Below the pieces are notes generated by a model. That model saw nothing but the letters and a program-made list of their open reading frames with translations. It had not been told where the DNA came from and did not search any database. The position numbers and the translations under genes were made by a program. Positions 1-8,652 of a DNA stretch of 12,040 nucleotides are shown piece by piece. Source of the DNA: Gaeumannomyces sp. JS-464 (Eukaryota; Ascomycota; Sordariomycetes; Magnaporthales; Magnaporthaceae); contig NGZR01000032.1 of assembly GCA_002197995.1 (NCBI GenBank), positions 1 to 12,040 of the forward strand. The letters are read 5' to 3'. Each line of letters begins with the position of its first letter. Position 1 is the stretch's first letter.

Positions 1-734
1 GACTACGACGCGGTTACACTACGCACTTACACTACACTGACTGTACACACTGGACTTACTTACGACACACTCCTACCGCGTTTACTTACCACACACTGAC
101 ACTACACGCTTTGTGTTACACACTTTACACTACTACGACACTTACACACGTACTGCACACACTACACTCTTACCTTTTACACTGACTGGGTGACCTACAC
201 GTGGTTTTACTTGACTACGTGACCGGTTCACTACTACTTACTACGTGACACTCTTCGGGTCACACGTTTTTACTTACGTACTACTCTCACACACACACTA
301 CACACTACCTTACTTGGACACCCTCTACACTTCACTACTACTACTGGTGGACACGACGTGGACTACTTTCTACGTCCTACACACACTACGACACGCACTT
401 TACACACTACTGTTACTCTACTACGACACGACCTGACACTTACTTTACACCTTACACTACGACTACACTTACTTTTACTTACACGTACTCCTTTACACGA
501 CACACGACACAACACACTGACACACGACGTTACACTTTACACTACACACACCACTTTTACCTTACGTTACGACCTACACGTACACACACACACACACTGA
601 CTGACTGTTGTACACACTTTACACTGACACTGACGTTACACACTTTACACACGACTACGACTGACGACACACACACTACTACACACGACCTACACACACG
701 ACACACTGGTCCACACTTACCGTCTCACTTACAC
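1..734 (+). CDS. LAGLIDADG homing endonuclease, 5'-truncated, in the nad5 intron
   Basis: With the extra C removed, the frame reads RNPTRLLQMNKLC, then NNLTFNDG, then the core motif WLSGFIDSDGS (191-241; the W is TGA), then SSGQVFISISQ, NKYLLEPLIHIYGGRVDIS and ELFNLIDNYF, a standard LAGLIDADG_1 layout. The ORF closes with TAA at 730-734 after NGPITSH. Only one LAGLIDADG motif is in view; the first is expected left of the window. The product would cut intronless nad5 alleles to spread the intron and may act as a maturase. Single bases are missing near 42, 240, 295 and 430, so the frame has to be followed piecewise. I attribute these to sequence error, but real decay is possible. Confidence 0.85.
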
Positions 735-752
735 TGACTACGTACACTTTTG
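1..752 (+). other. 3' part of an intron in nad5 (probably group I)
   Basis: The window opens inside an intron ORF. The intron ends with G752, just before the codons for Gln-Leu-Gly at which nad5 resumes; a terminal G is the rule for group I introns. The site falls in the conserved Ser-Gln-Leu-Gly stretch of ND5. The 5' exon and 5' splice site lie left of the window, and I did not identify the P7 pairing here, so the group I class rests on the terminal G and the LAGLIDADG ORF. Confidence 0.7.
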
Positions 753-2163
753 CACACTTACGGTACTGACTGGTTACTTGCTACTACGGTTTACTCTTCT
801 TACTACACTTTACGCGTTACTTTCACTTTACGTACACACTCACTGCTTTTTACTACACACGGACTTACTTACTTCTTACGGTGCTGGTGCACGTTACTTC
901 ACTGCACGTTACACTGACTACACTCACACGACTTTCACGACACACACTACTGGACGGACTTGACTTACGACTACTTTACCCTTTACACCACTACTTCTGT
1001 TACTGTTACACTCGCTACGCTTACACGTTTACGTACGCTTTCCCTTTCACTGACCACGGACTTTTACCACGTACACACGACTTTTACTACTTACGACACT
1101 CTGCACTTTGGTCACACTACTTCTTACTACGTACGTGTTGCACGTACTACTGTTACTCGCACGTCACTACGGTGCACACTACTTTACCTACCTTTACTAC
1201 TTCACGTACACACACGTTTTACTACCTTACACCACTTCTTACACCACACTCCTACACTGGACCCTACACTACACACTTCTACTGACTACTTACACACACG
1301 TACACTTACTACTTGCGCACTGACACGGTGACTACTTTTCTTACACGTTTACCCTTTACGTCTTACTTACGCTACTACTTTTCTACTTTTTTTGGTTACT
1401 ACTTACCTACACACGACTACTTTTTACTTGGTTTACGGTACCTGGACTTTTTTGTACGACCACACTACGTACTACTTTACTCCACTCCTACCTCACTGAC
1501 GACTACACTGACTACGACTACCTGACACTTTGCTGTTCCTACCGCTTTTTACACTTACTTGCCTTTACACTTTTTACCTACTACTCTTTTACGTACTTAC
1601 TACGCTACTTGTTTTACTCTGACACTTTTTACGCTGACACACACTCTTACTTACACTTTTACACACTTCTCTACACACTTACGGTTACTACACACACTAC
1701 TTTGGTTTTTTACACTCACACACGACTTTTTACGTGGACACTTACTTTTACCACACTACACACTACTACTTACACACGCTTACGTACTTACCACTTTACG
1801 GTGGACCACGACCTACCTACACGGTTTTACGACTACACGGACACGTACTACGACACTTACACTACGGACCCTTACTGGTCTTGACGGTGGGGCTACCTTT
1901 ACTTTACACGTACACACACGCTTTCACTCTTTACACACCACCACACGTGTACGTTACCACACTTACTGCTTTACTACTACTTTTACACTACGGACTTTAC
2001 CTGTTTTACACCTTTTACACTACTGACCTTTACACTGTACTACGCCTACCACACACCTGACACTTCACACTTTGGTTTTACTTACTTGCTACACTACTGT
2101 TTTTCACTTTTTTGCTGACCACACACGGACGACGCTTACACCTCGACGTACACGGACTTACAC
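753..2163 (+). CDS. nad5: NADH dehydrogenase subunit 5, 3' exon (C-terminal half)
   Basis: This is the membrane subunit ND5 of respiratory complex I, a proton-pumping antiporter-like chain in the inner mitochondrial membrane. After C removal the exon opens with QLGMMVIAIGLSSYNLALFH, followed by VNHAFYKGLLFLGAGAVIH and AVNDNQDFRKYGGLIRYLPL. Later landmarks are FPFMTGFYSKDFILESAFGQ, AHEGDIFLSLPLVLLAIF, GTGFFVDNSIFIHPTHE and GGQTTKVLDKGSIELIGPYG. These are hallmark ND5 segments in the right order. The first 120 or so codons run without a break, which is the best proof that the decoding is right. Missing bases occur near 1248, 1560, 1778 and 1850. The C-terminus (from about 1893) reads LLYLSKSFSSLNTSVVTNYA, then a hydrophobic tail, and seems to stop at TAA 2159-2163; the exact end is uncertain. 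A second copy of this end lies at 3726-4025. Confidence 0.95.
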
Positions 2164-2325
2164 TCGTCCACTCTGACACACACACGCTTTACACCTACGT
2201 ACCGTTTACACGACGACACACGCACTGTACGCACGTACGTTCGGGGTACGCTTCGCACCACCACCCACACACACGCGTTTTACTCTACGACGGTACCTCG
2301 TACTTACACGTACCACGTACACACG
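2164..2325 (+). other. Unassigned leader between nad5 and the next endonuclease ORF
   Basis: After the nad5 stop one frame reads RPSEKALTSTFKRKHVAVVR and then GSFAHTKSVLSRGTRIKYS. I do not recognise it as a known mitochondrial protein. It may be the N-terminal extension of the LAGLIDADG ORF that follows, or non-coding. It is more GC-rich than its surroundings and contains, at 2247-2261, a 15-base string that recurs after the last endonuclease ORF at 11541-11555. Confidence 0.4.
2247..2261 (+). repeat. GC-rich 15-base string shared with 11541-11555
   Basis: The raw string tacgcttcgcaccac is identical at both places; after C removal it reads TAGCTTCGCACA. One copy lies just upstream of an endonuclease ORF and the other just downstream of one. 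It may mark the ends of mobile elements, or be one of the GC-rich cluster families of this genome. Confidence 0.7.
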
Positions 2326-3600
2326 TCTACCTACTCCACGTTACACACTCCACTGACTTTGTACACCACGGACTTCGTTGACTTACGCCCTACCGGGCTA
2401 CGGACACGGTACGTTTTACTCTTACCACTGTACGCTGCGCACGACACACACACTTCTACACTACCACCGTTTTGTACGTTGCGCACGACGACACACTTAC
2501 TACCCACACTACTTTCACACTCTCTACTACCACTGACGACACACGACTTTACCCTACTACCTGGACGGCTACTACACACACTTTTACCTTACGGTGGACA
2601 CTACGGTCGTACTACTCTACACACCACCGGGGCTTCTACGTTACTACACACTACTTGTACACCACTCTACACACACTCACACTTGGCTACTACACTTTTG
2701 TCTCACTTTTGACTACACTTACTACACACTTACACTTACCTGCGCACACGCTACTACACACTTACGCACGACCTACCCGTTTACTTTACGTACACGGGTT
2801 TTGACACTTACTTTACACACCACACACACGCTTACTTTGACCTACACTGACACGGGTTACCACACTCTACTTGTACGCTACTACACACGCTACGTTTACA
2901 CACTTTACGGTCTTACGTGACGGACTTTGCCACGCCGCTTTTCCCGACTACTTACTTCCTGTTTCTACGGTCACCTACGTGGACACACACCTTACACACG
3001 TTCCTTACTCCACGACACTGACACTGGCGGGTTTTACCACTCACGGTGACTGGGTCTTTTCACGTTGGACACTACTCACCCACTCTCCACACACTCACTA
3101 CACGGTACGGACTTTACGTGCACACGTTTACGACACTTTACACACACTTACCTCACACCACTACACTACGACGACTACGACGCACTTACCTACGACACAC
3201 ACTTTTACTTACACTTACCTTTGGGTGTGGACACCACTCACTTTTTCTTACACACACACTGACTGGTTTGGACGACACTACCACGTTGACTTACTACGAC
3301 TGTACGACACGTCTTACCTGACTACTTCACTCACACACTACACTTACTACCCCTTTTTTGACCACACACCACTACGGACTTTTACGTACCTTCGTACGTA
3401 CACACACGCACTTACGACTTTACACACGACTTGACTGTACACACGTGGCGGACTACTTACTGGCTACGTACACACGACTCACCTTACACCTCTACGACCG
3501 GGTTACACACTCACACACTACCGTGCTACTCACACTCTGTCGCTTGCGCACACTGACACTACACACGCACACGACCTACTTACACACTACACTACGCCTT
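2326..3600 (+). CDS. Double-motif LAGLIDADG homing endonuclease downstream of nad5
   Basis: The first motif reads LNPWFVTGFVD (2341-2383) and, after an inserted GC hairpin, EGSFI. Then come ISIHEKDLPILEAIK, FLGGIGRISKHGASS, QLAIILSHFDNYKLIT and LADYRLFSKGFELFK, then NEGLQSIVAIKASLNLG and EDLPAAFPDIIPVSRSLVEN. The second motif is PYPEWMAGFTSGDGSF (3003-3060), followed by FKITQHNRDRALLENFINYF, SLTDIHQIIIPFF, FKDWCKVADIMASKDHLTLD and MNKARLLNN. This is a full two-domain LAGLIDADG_1 enzyme. The insert at 2384-2403 falls between the Asp and Glu of the first active-site motif, shifts the frame and brings an in-frame TAG, so the gene may be dead. Frame breaks elsewhere look like lost A bases. The start is not determinable. 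It lies between two copies of the nad5 3' end, so it probably arrived as a mobile element. Confidence 0.85.
2384..2403 (+). repeat. Small GC-rich hairpin inserted in a LAGLIDADG motif
   Basis: After C removal this reads TAGCCCTACGGGCTAG, a near-perfect hairpin (AGCCC / GGGCT around TA). It separates GTTGAT (Val-Asp) from GAAGGT (Glu-Gly), where family members have only one codon. Its GC content is far above its surroundings. GC-rich mobile hairpins are known from fungal mitochondrial genomes; assigning this one to that class is inference. Confidence 0.7.
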
Positions 3601-3725
3601 GCTTCACTACCTACCGGACCCTTTTGACACTGCGTACGCACTCACCGACACGACCCTTTTACGCACTTGGACTGCTTCTCCTCCACCCTACCGGTGCTTC
3701 GCACGGACACGGACACGACACACAC
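3601..3725 (+). other. Spacer with GC-rich stretches before the second nad5 3' end
   Basis: Following the endonuclease, one frame gives ASYYGPFECVASRRPFS. The YGPFE part recalls the IGPYGLE segment of ND5 that precedes the duplicated C-terminus, so the homology to nad5 may start here (about 3605-3640) and be interrupted by a GC-rich block at 3640-3715. That block contains GGTGCTTCGCAGG, related to other GC-rich strings in the window. I cannot define a gene. Confidence 0.4.
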
Positions 3726-4025
3726 GTTTTACCTTACACACTCACACGTACACACGCTACTTACCTACGTTTACACACTACCTACCTGTTACTTCCTACA
3801 CTTACTGCTTTACGGTACTACCTTACTACGGACTTTGTTCTTACTACGTACACCTTACTACTTGTTTTACGACACGCACCACACGGTACACTACTTTTAC
3901 TTACACACTTTTGTTTTACGTACACGTACTACACTACTTGTTTGTTGTTTTACACTTTACTACGTGTTACTTTACCACGCACACTGGACACGCACACGCT
4001 ACCTACACTTCTTACGCTTTACGCT
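3726..4025 (+). pseudogene. nad5: Second, diverged copy of the nad5 3' end
   Basis: The frame reads VLLKSSKAITSLNTTVIPNY, then ALGILIGFVLIVTYIVLEAQ, then more hydrophobic residues to about IYSNGSKLLILS. The opening matches the end of the nad5 exon (LLYLSKSFSSLNTSVVTNYA at about 1893-1975) in spacing and key residues, while the tails diverge. A 16-base raw string encoding part of Asn-Tyr-Ala-Leu is identical at 1959-1974 and 3798-3813. It has no 5' part of its own, so I read it as a displaced or duplicated ND5 C-terminus. Which of the two copies is original cannot be told from sequence alone. Alternatively it is the true last nad5 exon, if 2164-3725 is spliced out. Confidence 0.75.
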
Positions 4026-4655
4026 TGCTTTACGCTACGCGCTTACTTTCACTACACTACGTGCTGCTTACCTTCTACGCGACACGCGTACCTTCGTACT
4101 GACACGTACACGCACTGCTTACCTACCTTCGTACGTACACACCACCTACACCTTACACGCGTTTACTACCTGTTCGCACACTACTTTGACTACTTACTAC
4201 ACACACACTACACCTGACTCACACGACGGCTACTACGACACTACTCTACACACGCACCACTGGACGCACACACTTGTTACTTACTACACTGGACTTACAC
4301 GTACTACACACTCTTACTACCTACACACACTACTTACACTACGTACACACTACACTACACTTACACACTTACTTACACGACACACACTGACACACACTAC
4401 ACTACACTTTTCACTTTTCTTACACTACACACTTACACACTTACTTACACGACACTGACACACACCACGACTACTACTACACGACACACACTGTACACTA
4501 CACTTTACCTGTTTCACTTTTCACTTTTCTTGCTGCGCGCTTCGTTGCTTCGCTGTACACACTACACTTACTCTCTACTTGTACACTACTTGTTACACTT
4601 ACACTACCGTACACACACACGTACTTCACTCTACTACTACTACACACACACACAC
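4026..4655 (+). other. Spacer between the nad5 copy and atp8
   Basis: The left part (to about 4140) is a cluster of GC-rich palindromic elements. From about 4200 one frame reads KITDQEAIEYLKHMEQIVII and ends at TAA near 4290; I do not recognise it, and it may be a decayed ORF fragment. The rest is A+T-rich, with an A+T inverted repeat at 4388-4414 (TGAAAATAATAATTTTCA after C removal). A GC-rich patch at 4531-4555 precedes atp8. I see no tRNA here. Confidence 0.6.
4085..4135 (+). repeat. Cluster of GC-rich palindromes
   Basis: After C removal this contains two copies of TACTTCGTA and, between them, AAGTAAGCATGCTTACT (4102-4124), which is all but one base of an 18-base perfect palindrome. The same palindrome appears twice at 6013-6083 and TACTTCGTA-type strings appear at 3385-3400 and 5555-5590. 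This dispersal suggests a family of small mobile hairpins. Confidence 0.75.
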
Positions 4656-4860
4656 ACTGCCTCACACTTACGTTCCCTTTTTTTTTACACACTGACACGT
4701 ACACCTTTTACCTTTTGCACACTACACTACACCTACTTACCTGTTTACCACTGGCACTCTACACACTACTTTCTTACCCTACGACTTTGTTCGTTTACTT
4801 TCTACTCACCGTACCTTTTACTACTCACACACACTTACTACTGACCACACTACACACTAC
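4656..4860 (+). CDS. atp8: ATP synthase F0 subunit 8, complete
   Basis: This is subunit 8 of the mitochondrial ATP synthase F0 stator, a small single-pass inner-membrane protein. The start ATG uses A4656, T4658 and G4659, and the protein opens with MPQLVPFFF, the signature N-terminus of fungal ATP8. It continues NEVTFTFAIITITVYMASKY (membrane segment) and FLPRFVRLFLSRTFISKLYD, then NK. The length of about 52 residues fits the family. Two bases appear to be missing in the T run near 4686. The stop needs one lost A (read TA, expected TAA) at 4859-4860. It stands alone: no other gene lies within 600 raw bases on either side. The family call is very firm. Confidence 0.95.
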
Positions 4861-5511
4861 TTACTTGCGCTTACCGCACGTACGCGCTGCACTACCGACA
4901 CGTACCGCACGCACGACACACACACCCACTTTACTACACGTTTTACTACACACACTCCACTCTCTCTACACACACGACACGACACTACACACCTACACGT
5001 ACACACTTACACACTTACACGTACACGTACACACGTACACGTACACACGTACACACTACACACACACACACTACACACTACACACAACGACACACACGAC
5101 ACACGTACACACGTACACACGTACTTACTACACTTTACTTACTACACTACTACGTACTTTACGTGACCACACACCTTTACGTTTACACACTTACACTTTT
5201 TACGACACACGGACACTCTACTACGCCACCTACACACACTACGTTCTACTACTTACACTACGTACACGTTACACACGTTCACTACGTACTTTTACTACGA
5301 CACACACTACTACACACACGACTCACTACACACTACACTTTACACTACTTGTTACTTACACTACACGACTCTACTACTTGACGACTTACCACACTCTTAC
5401 TACTGGGACACTTTTTTTACGACTACACGACTACACTACACACTACACACACACACTACTACGCTTACTGTTTTACCCTACACACTTACACCTTACTACT
5501 TACACGTTACT

Positions 5512-5697
5512 GTACTACCACACTTCCACGTTTACACACTGACTGACTGACCGGTACGTACCTTCGTACCTTCGTACCTTTGTACCTTCTACACTACCTA
5601 CACGCGGTTACACACTTTACGCTTTTACCTTACTGCTGACTCCGACACACGCTGTACTGCTTGGTTACTTCTGACACTACGACACTTGACACTACAC
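5512..5697 (+). CDS. Short unassigned ORF or ORF fragment
   Basis: After C removal one frame gives VYNSSLNDDDGSTSYFVL, then NTKRLNLAFTYADPKAVCLV, ILNRIE and a TAA at 5693-5697. The composition is more protein-like than the surrounding A+T tract, but it has no recognised motif and no clear start. Its middle is made of the GTACTTC tandem units, so part of the open frame may be a repeat by-product. It could be a decayed intron or plasmid ORF. I assign no function. Confidence 0.25.
5555..5590 (+). repeat. Tandem GTACTTC-type repeat
   Basis: In the given text the unit gtaccttc recurs four times in a row with one C-to-T change (third unit). After C removal it is GTACTTC GTACTTC GTACTTT GTACTTC. 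Its core is the same TACTTCGTA string found in the GC-rich palindrome cluster at 4085-4135 and inside the endonuclease ORF at 3385-3400. Confidence 0.85.
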
Positions 5698-5840
5698 TAC
5701 TACTTACTACTACTACCCCTGCTCTACTGGTACGGTGCTTACTCACTACTACGCCTTACCTACTGACACACTACACGCACGCACACACTACCTCTACACT
5801 ACTACACGGTACACACTTTACACACTACCTTTCTTTACAC

Positions 5841-5929
5841 GACCTTGACTACACTTTACACTGGTACGACACTGCACGTGCTACCGGACCACTTGCTGTG
5901 TGACGTTCGACACTCTTGCTCACACGTCT
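5841..5929 (+). tRNA. trnR: tRNA-Arg (anticodon ACG)
   Basis: After C removal this folds as a tRNA. The acceptor stem is GACTTGA (from 5841) with TCAAGTC (5920-5928), and the discriminator is T5929. The D arm contains TTTAATGGTAGAAT. The anticodon stem is CAGTG/CATTG, closing the loop CTACGGA. The T arm is GTGAG / TTCGAAT / CTTGC. The anticodon ACG lies at 5883-5886 and reads CGN arginine codons. The D-stem 3' side seems one A short, in keeping with the lost A bases seen elsewhere. The fold is invisible in the text as given, which independently supports the decoding. It precedes cox2 by about 360 raw bases on the same strand. Confidence 0.88.
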
Positions 5930-5978
5930 CGCTACTCCGTACTTACCACTACTCACTTTACTGTTACGGACTACGCAC

Positions 5979-6083
5979 CTGCTTACCTTCTACACTCTAC
6001 ACACGGACTACTACACGTACACGCACTGCTTACCTTCTACACTCTACACACGGACTACTACACGTACACGCACTGCTTACCTT
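5979..6083 (+). repeat. Direct repeat, 47-base raw unit, two full copies and part of a third
   Basis: The unit begins ctgcttaccttctacactct at 5979, repeats exactly at 6026, and a third copy starts at 6073 but diverges after 11 bases. With the extra C removed the unit is 34 bases. The unit junctions create the palindrome AAGTAAGCATGCTTACTT at 6013-6036 and 6060-6083. Each unit also holds ATATAAGTA (6007-6020 and 6054-6067). Confidence 0.92.
6007..6067 (+). promoter_or_regulatory. Possible mitochondrial promoter nonanucleotide, two copies
   Basis: After C removal ATATAAGTA occurs exactly at 6007-6020 and again at 6054-6067, upstream of cox2. This equals the promoter consensus of yeast mitochondria. 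It lies in a direct repeat, so the two copies are not independent. Filamentous fungi do not generally share this consensus, and A+T-rich DNA yields chance matches. A weak call. Confidence 0.2.
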
Positions 6084-6287
6084 ACTTACTTTCACTACGA
6101 CACGTACACGCCACGCACCTACTGTACACACACACACACTTTTTTCCTGTTACTTTTCTACTTCTACACTGCACTTACGGACTTGGCACGTACACGCTGC
6201 TACACCTTTACACTACTACTTTCTTACACGACGACACTACTCACGACTACGACACTTTACTACTTACACTACACTACACACTTACTT

Positions 6288-6755
6288 ACTGTACTACACT
6301 ACTACTTACACGTACACTACTTACTACTACCTTTGACTGCTCCACACGTCCGTGACGGACACTACTACTTTCCACGACCACGTGCTACCTCCTCACACAC
6401 TGGACACGGTTTACGTACGACACTTACCACTGACACACTACTCACTGTACTTACTTTACGTTACTACACTTTTGTTTGCTGTACGGTTGGACTACTTACT
6501 TACTACTACACTACACGACACACTTTTGTACACGCGACACACACTCTCCTACTTTCACCACTACACACTACCTTACGTGCACTGGACACCGACTGACTAC
6601 GACGCTACACTTTGACACCTACTCACCACCCTGCGACTTACTACTTACACTACTTACACTTGCTTTCCCTTCGTTTACACACTTACTTGTACCCTTACTG
6701 GACTGACACGTACACGTGACTCCTTCACACTGTCGGTACTTACGCACGACACGGT
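6288..6755 (+). CDS. cox2: Cytochrome c oxidase subunit 2, exon 1
   Basis: COX2 is the membrane-anchored subunit of complex IV that takes electrons from cytochrome c through its CuA centre. The ATG uses A6288, T6290 and G6291, preceded in frame by stop codons, and the protein opens MYNILSNIIYFDAPSPWG, with W encoded by TGA at 6353. It continues IYFQDSATPQMEGLVELHEN, then membrane helix 1 (IMYYLVIILFAVGWILLY), SPISHKYLVHGTMIELIWTI (W again TGA, 6613), helix 2 (TPAIILILIAFPSFKLLYL) and MDEVSDPSMSVLAEG. This is about 115 residues, the whole two-helix anchor. The exon stops at T6755, right before the conserved His-Gln-Trp-Tyr-Trp motif. One A is missing near 6434. Upstream, 6084-6287 is A+T-rich and holds no other gene I can see. 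Confidence 0.96.
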
Positions 6756-7037
6756 TTCTTTTTACGGTGGCCTTACACACTTACTTTACTACTTACTACT
6801 GTTTTTTACTACACACTACACACACGACTGCCACGTTTTGTACCACACCACCTTACACTTGGACGACACACACACACCACACTACCTTACTGTACTCTTA
6901 CTACACCCGACCTACGCTCACACGTCACACGGACTACACTGGTTACTTCACTTACTACTTCTACACACTCTCACTACACACCTTACTTACGCTTACACAC
7001 CTTCCACACACGACGCACTTTCACCACACACACACTT

Positions 7038-7141
7038 ACGACGCTTCTACGTACGACACTACGGACCCCACCACACCCACACGACTGTTTTACTCTGTAC
7101 GTGGTACGGTTCTTTACCTACGGACGACTGCGGCCACGGGG
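7038..7141 (+). pseudogene. Duplicate N-terminus of the second LAGLIDADG ORF of intron A
   Basis: The frame reads RASSRIGP, then DVLSVVVGSLLGDAARG, where the family motif GSLLGD is intact. It matches the start of the complete ORF at 8653 (RASLRIGP, DVLSVVIGSLLGHSAY) in order and spacing, but breaks off after about 30 residues. It looks like the original 5' end of that ORF, cut off from its body by the endonuclease ORF lying between them. One A is missing near 7082. Confidence 0.85.
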
Positions 7142-7179
7142 GTTTACACACACACGCCTTTACGTACCTTTACACACAC

Positions 7180-8651
7180 GACTACACTACACTTTACACT
7201 TACACACACACTGTTCCTTTGCACTCCTACACCTGACGTTACCACGGTTTTACCACGACTGCTGACACGGTACCACTTTACTTACTTTCACACTTACTTA
7301 CGACACACTACACACGACTACGACGCACACTACGGACTGACGGTGTTACCTCCTACTTTTTTCTACACACTTACACGTGGTGTTGACTTTACCCTTTGTT
7401 ACACACACACACACTTCACACTCTTTTTTGGTGTACGGGACACTACTTACCTACTTACACTACACACACACACTGGACCACGGCTACTTTACTTCTGTGA
7501 CACGTCTGTACACACTGACTACTCACACTACGACGTTACTTACTACCCCACTTTTGACTACACACTTTACCTACACTACACCTACACACACACACACGAC
7601 GCACGACTTACTCTTTTACTTTACACACACACGTACGTACGACACTTACACTACACCACCACACACACTTACCACTTTACGACACGACACGACGGTTTAC
7701 ACTACACACACACTTTTACGGACACTACACACACGCTTCACCTTACACTACACACGGTTTACACCACCCTGACACTTACACTACACACACGCTTTTCTCT
7801 ACCCCGGACACACACTGGACTACTTACCACCCACCACACCTACGACCCTACTACACTTACACTTTACCCTACACACACTTTTACGACTACTACACACTTG
7901 ACTTGGTACGGGTTTACTACGACTGGACGACACGGACTCTTTTGGTGTACACGCCTTACCTACACGGTACACACGCACACACACTCGGCCACCTTACGCT
8001 GACACGTACACACTTTTACACTCTTACCTCACGCACTACTTCGTGACTGCACGCTTTACTTTACACACTTACACACCACACTCACTTACGGTTGTGGGCT
8101 ACGTTTACTGACACACCCTACACACGACTTCTACGACGTTACACTTTTACTTACTACCGTACACACTCTGACACGACTACTTACTACACACTACTACTTA
8201 CACTTCCTACACACTTACACACTCACGTACTCCTTTACCACACGGTGTTACACACACACTTACACACTTTTGACACGACTTTTACACACTTACACTTGTG
8301 GACTTACTACACACACACACTACACGACACCACTTTACACCTTTACGACGGGACTTGACACTACACACACTACACTTACACACACTACACACACTCTGGA
8401 CACTGACACTACCACGGTACGGACCACTACTACACCACGGACTACACACACGACTACGTCCTGTACACGTGACGACTTTCGACACTACACACTGTGACAC
8501 ACCACACTGCGTACGTACGTACGCTTTGCTACCCGCTACCACACACACACACTACACCACTACTCCTTACACACACACCTACTACTACTCTTACACACAC
8601 ACACTACCTGTACTTACCACACACACACACGGGACACTTTCACCACCTACG
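7180..8651 (+). CDS. Double-motif LAGLIDADG homing endonuclease in cox2 intron A
   Basis: After C removal the frame reads NLIKNVPLHPNWVTGFTDAE (first motif, W as TGA, ending about 7264), GTFIISIIRNKDRAIGWGVT, VDLPLLKKIQSFFGVGNITI, NGQAIYSV, SVNDINRVIIP, LITKKRADYLLF, EEGLIKILGIKASLNKGLTP and INWLVGFIDGEGSFGVSLTK (second motif, about 7888-7970). Then come HLAEVNFNLTQHIRDAALFK, KPKDSRVNFIIRKSEDIINI, NQYPLQGVKKLNF and MNTGRTYNRIKD, with a tail ending at TAG 8648-8651. Both active-site motifs keep their acidic residues (DAEG, DGEG), so the enzyme could be active. It sits between two copies of the next ORF's N-terminus, so it appears to have entered that ORF. The start is not resolved. Lost A bases break the frame in several places. 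Confidence 0.87.
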
Positions 8652-8652
8652 T

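Larger units (their letters stand above)
4861..5840 (+). other. A+T-rich spacer with GC clusters between atp8 and tRNA-Arg
   Basis: It opens with a GC-rich island (4865-4918), rich in GCGC and TACGAAGTACGC-type inverted strings, directly after the atp8 stop. From about 4930 to 5480 the sequence is nearly all A and T with repeated GTAAA words and no gene I can recognise. At 5555-5590 there are four near-tandem GTACTTC units. An unassigned short ORF sits at about 5510-5697. The rest up to the tRNA shows nothing clear. The one base in this stretch that breaks the A-to-AC rule is A5086. Confidence 0.6.

Noticed and set aside
4200..4290. Possible plasmid-type DNA polymerase fragment (KITDQEAIEYLKHMEQIVII)
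   Set aside because: Only about 22 codons with no polymerase motif; recorded in the spacer entry without a function.
4980..5130. (CA)n and GTAC-rich microsatellite-like or telomere-like tract
   Set aside because: After C removal these become plain A runs with scattered G and T; the CA repeats are made by the corruption.
5979..6083. CRISPR array
   Set aside because: The 47-base units are joined without spacers and differ little; this is a short direct repeat in a mitochondrial spacer.
2331..8548. Minus-strand open frames rich in Val, Ser, Cys and Arg (2331-2579, 4498-4704, 8282-8548)
   Set aside because: They are mirror by-products of the AC pattern (GT on the other strand) and overlap well-supported + strand features or A+T-rich spacer.
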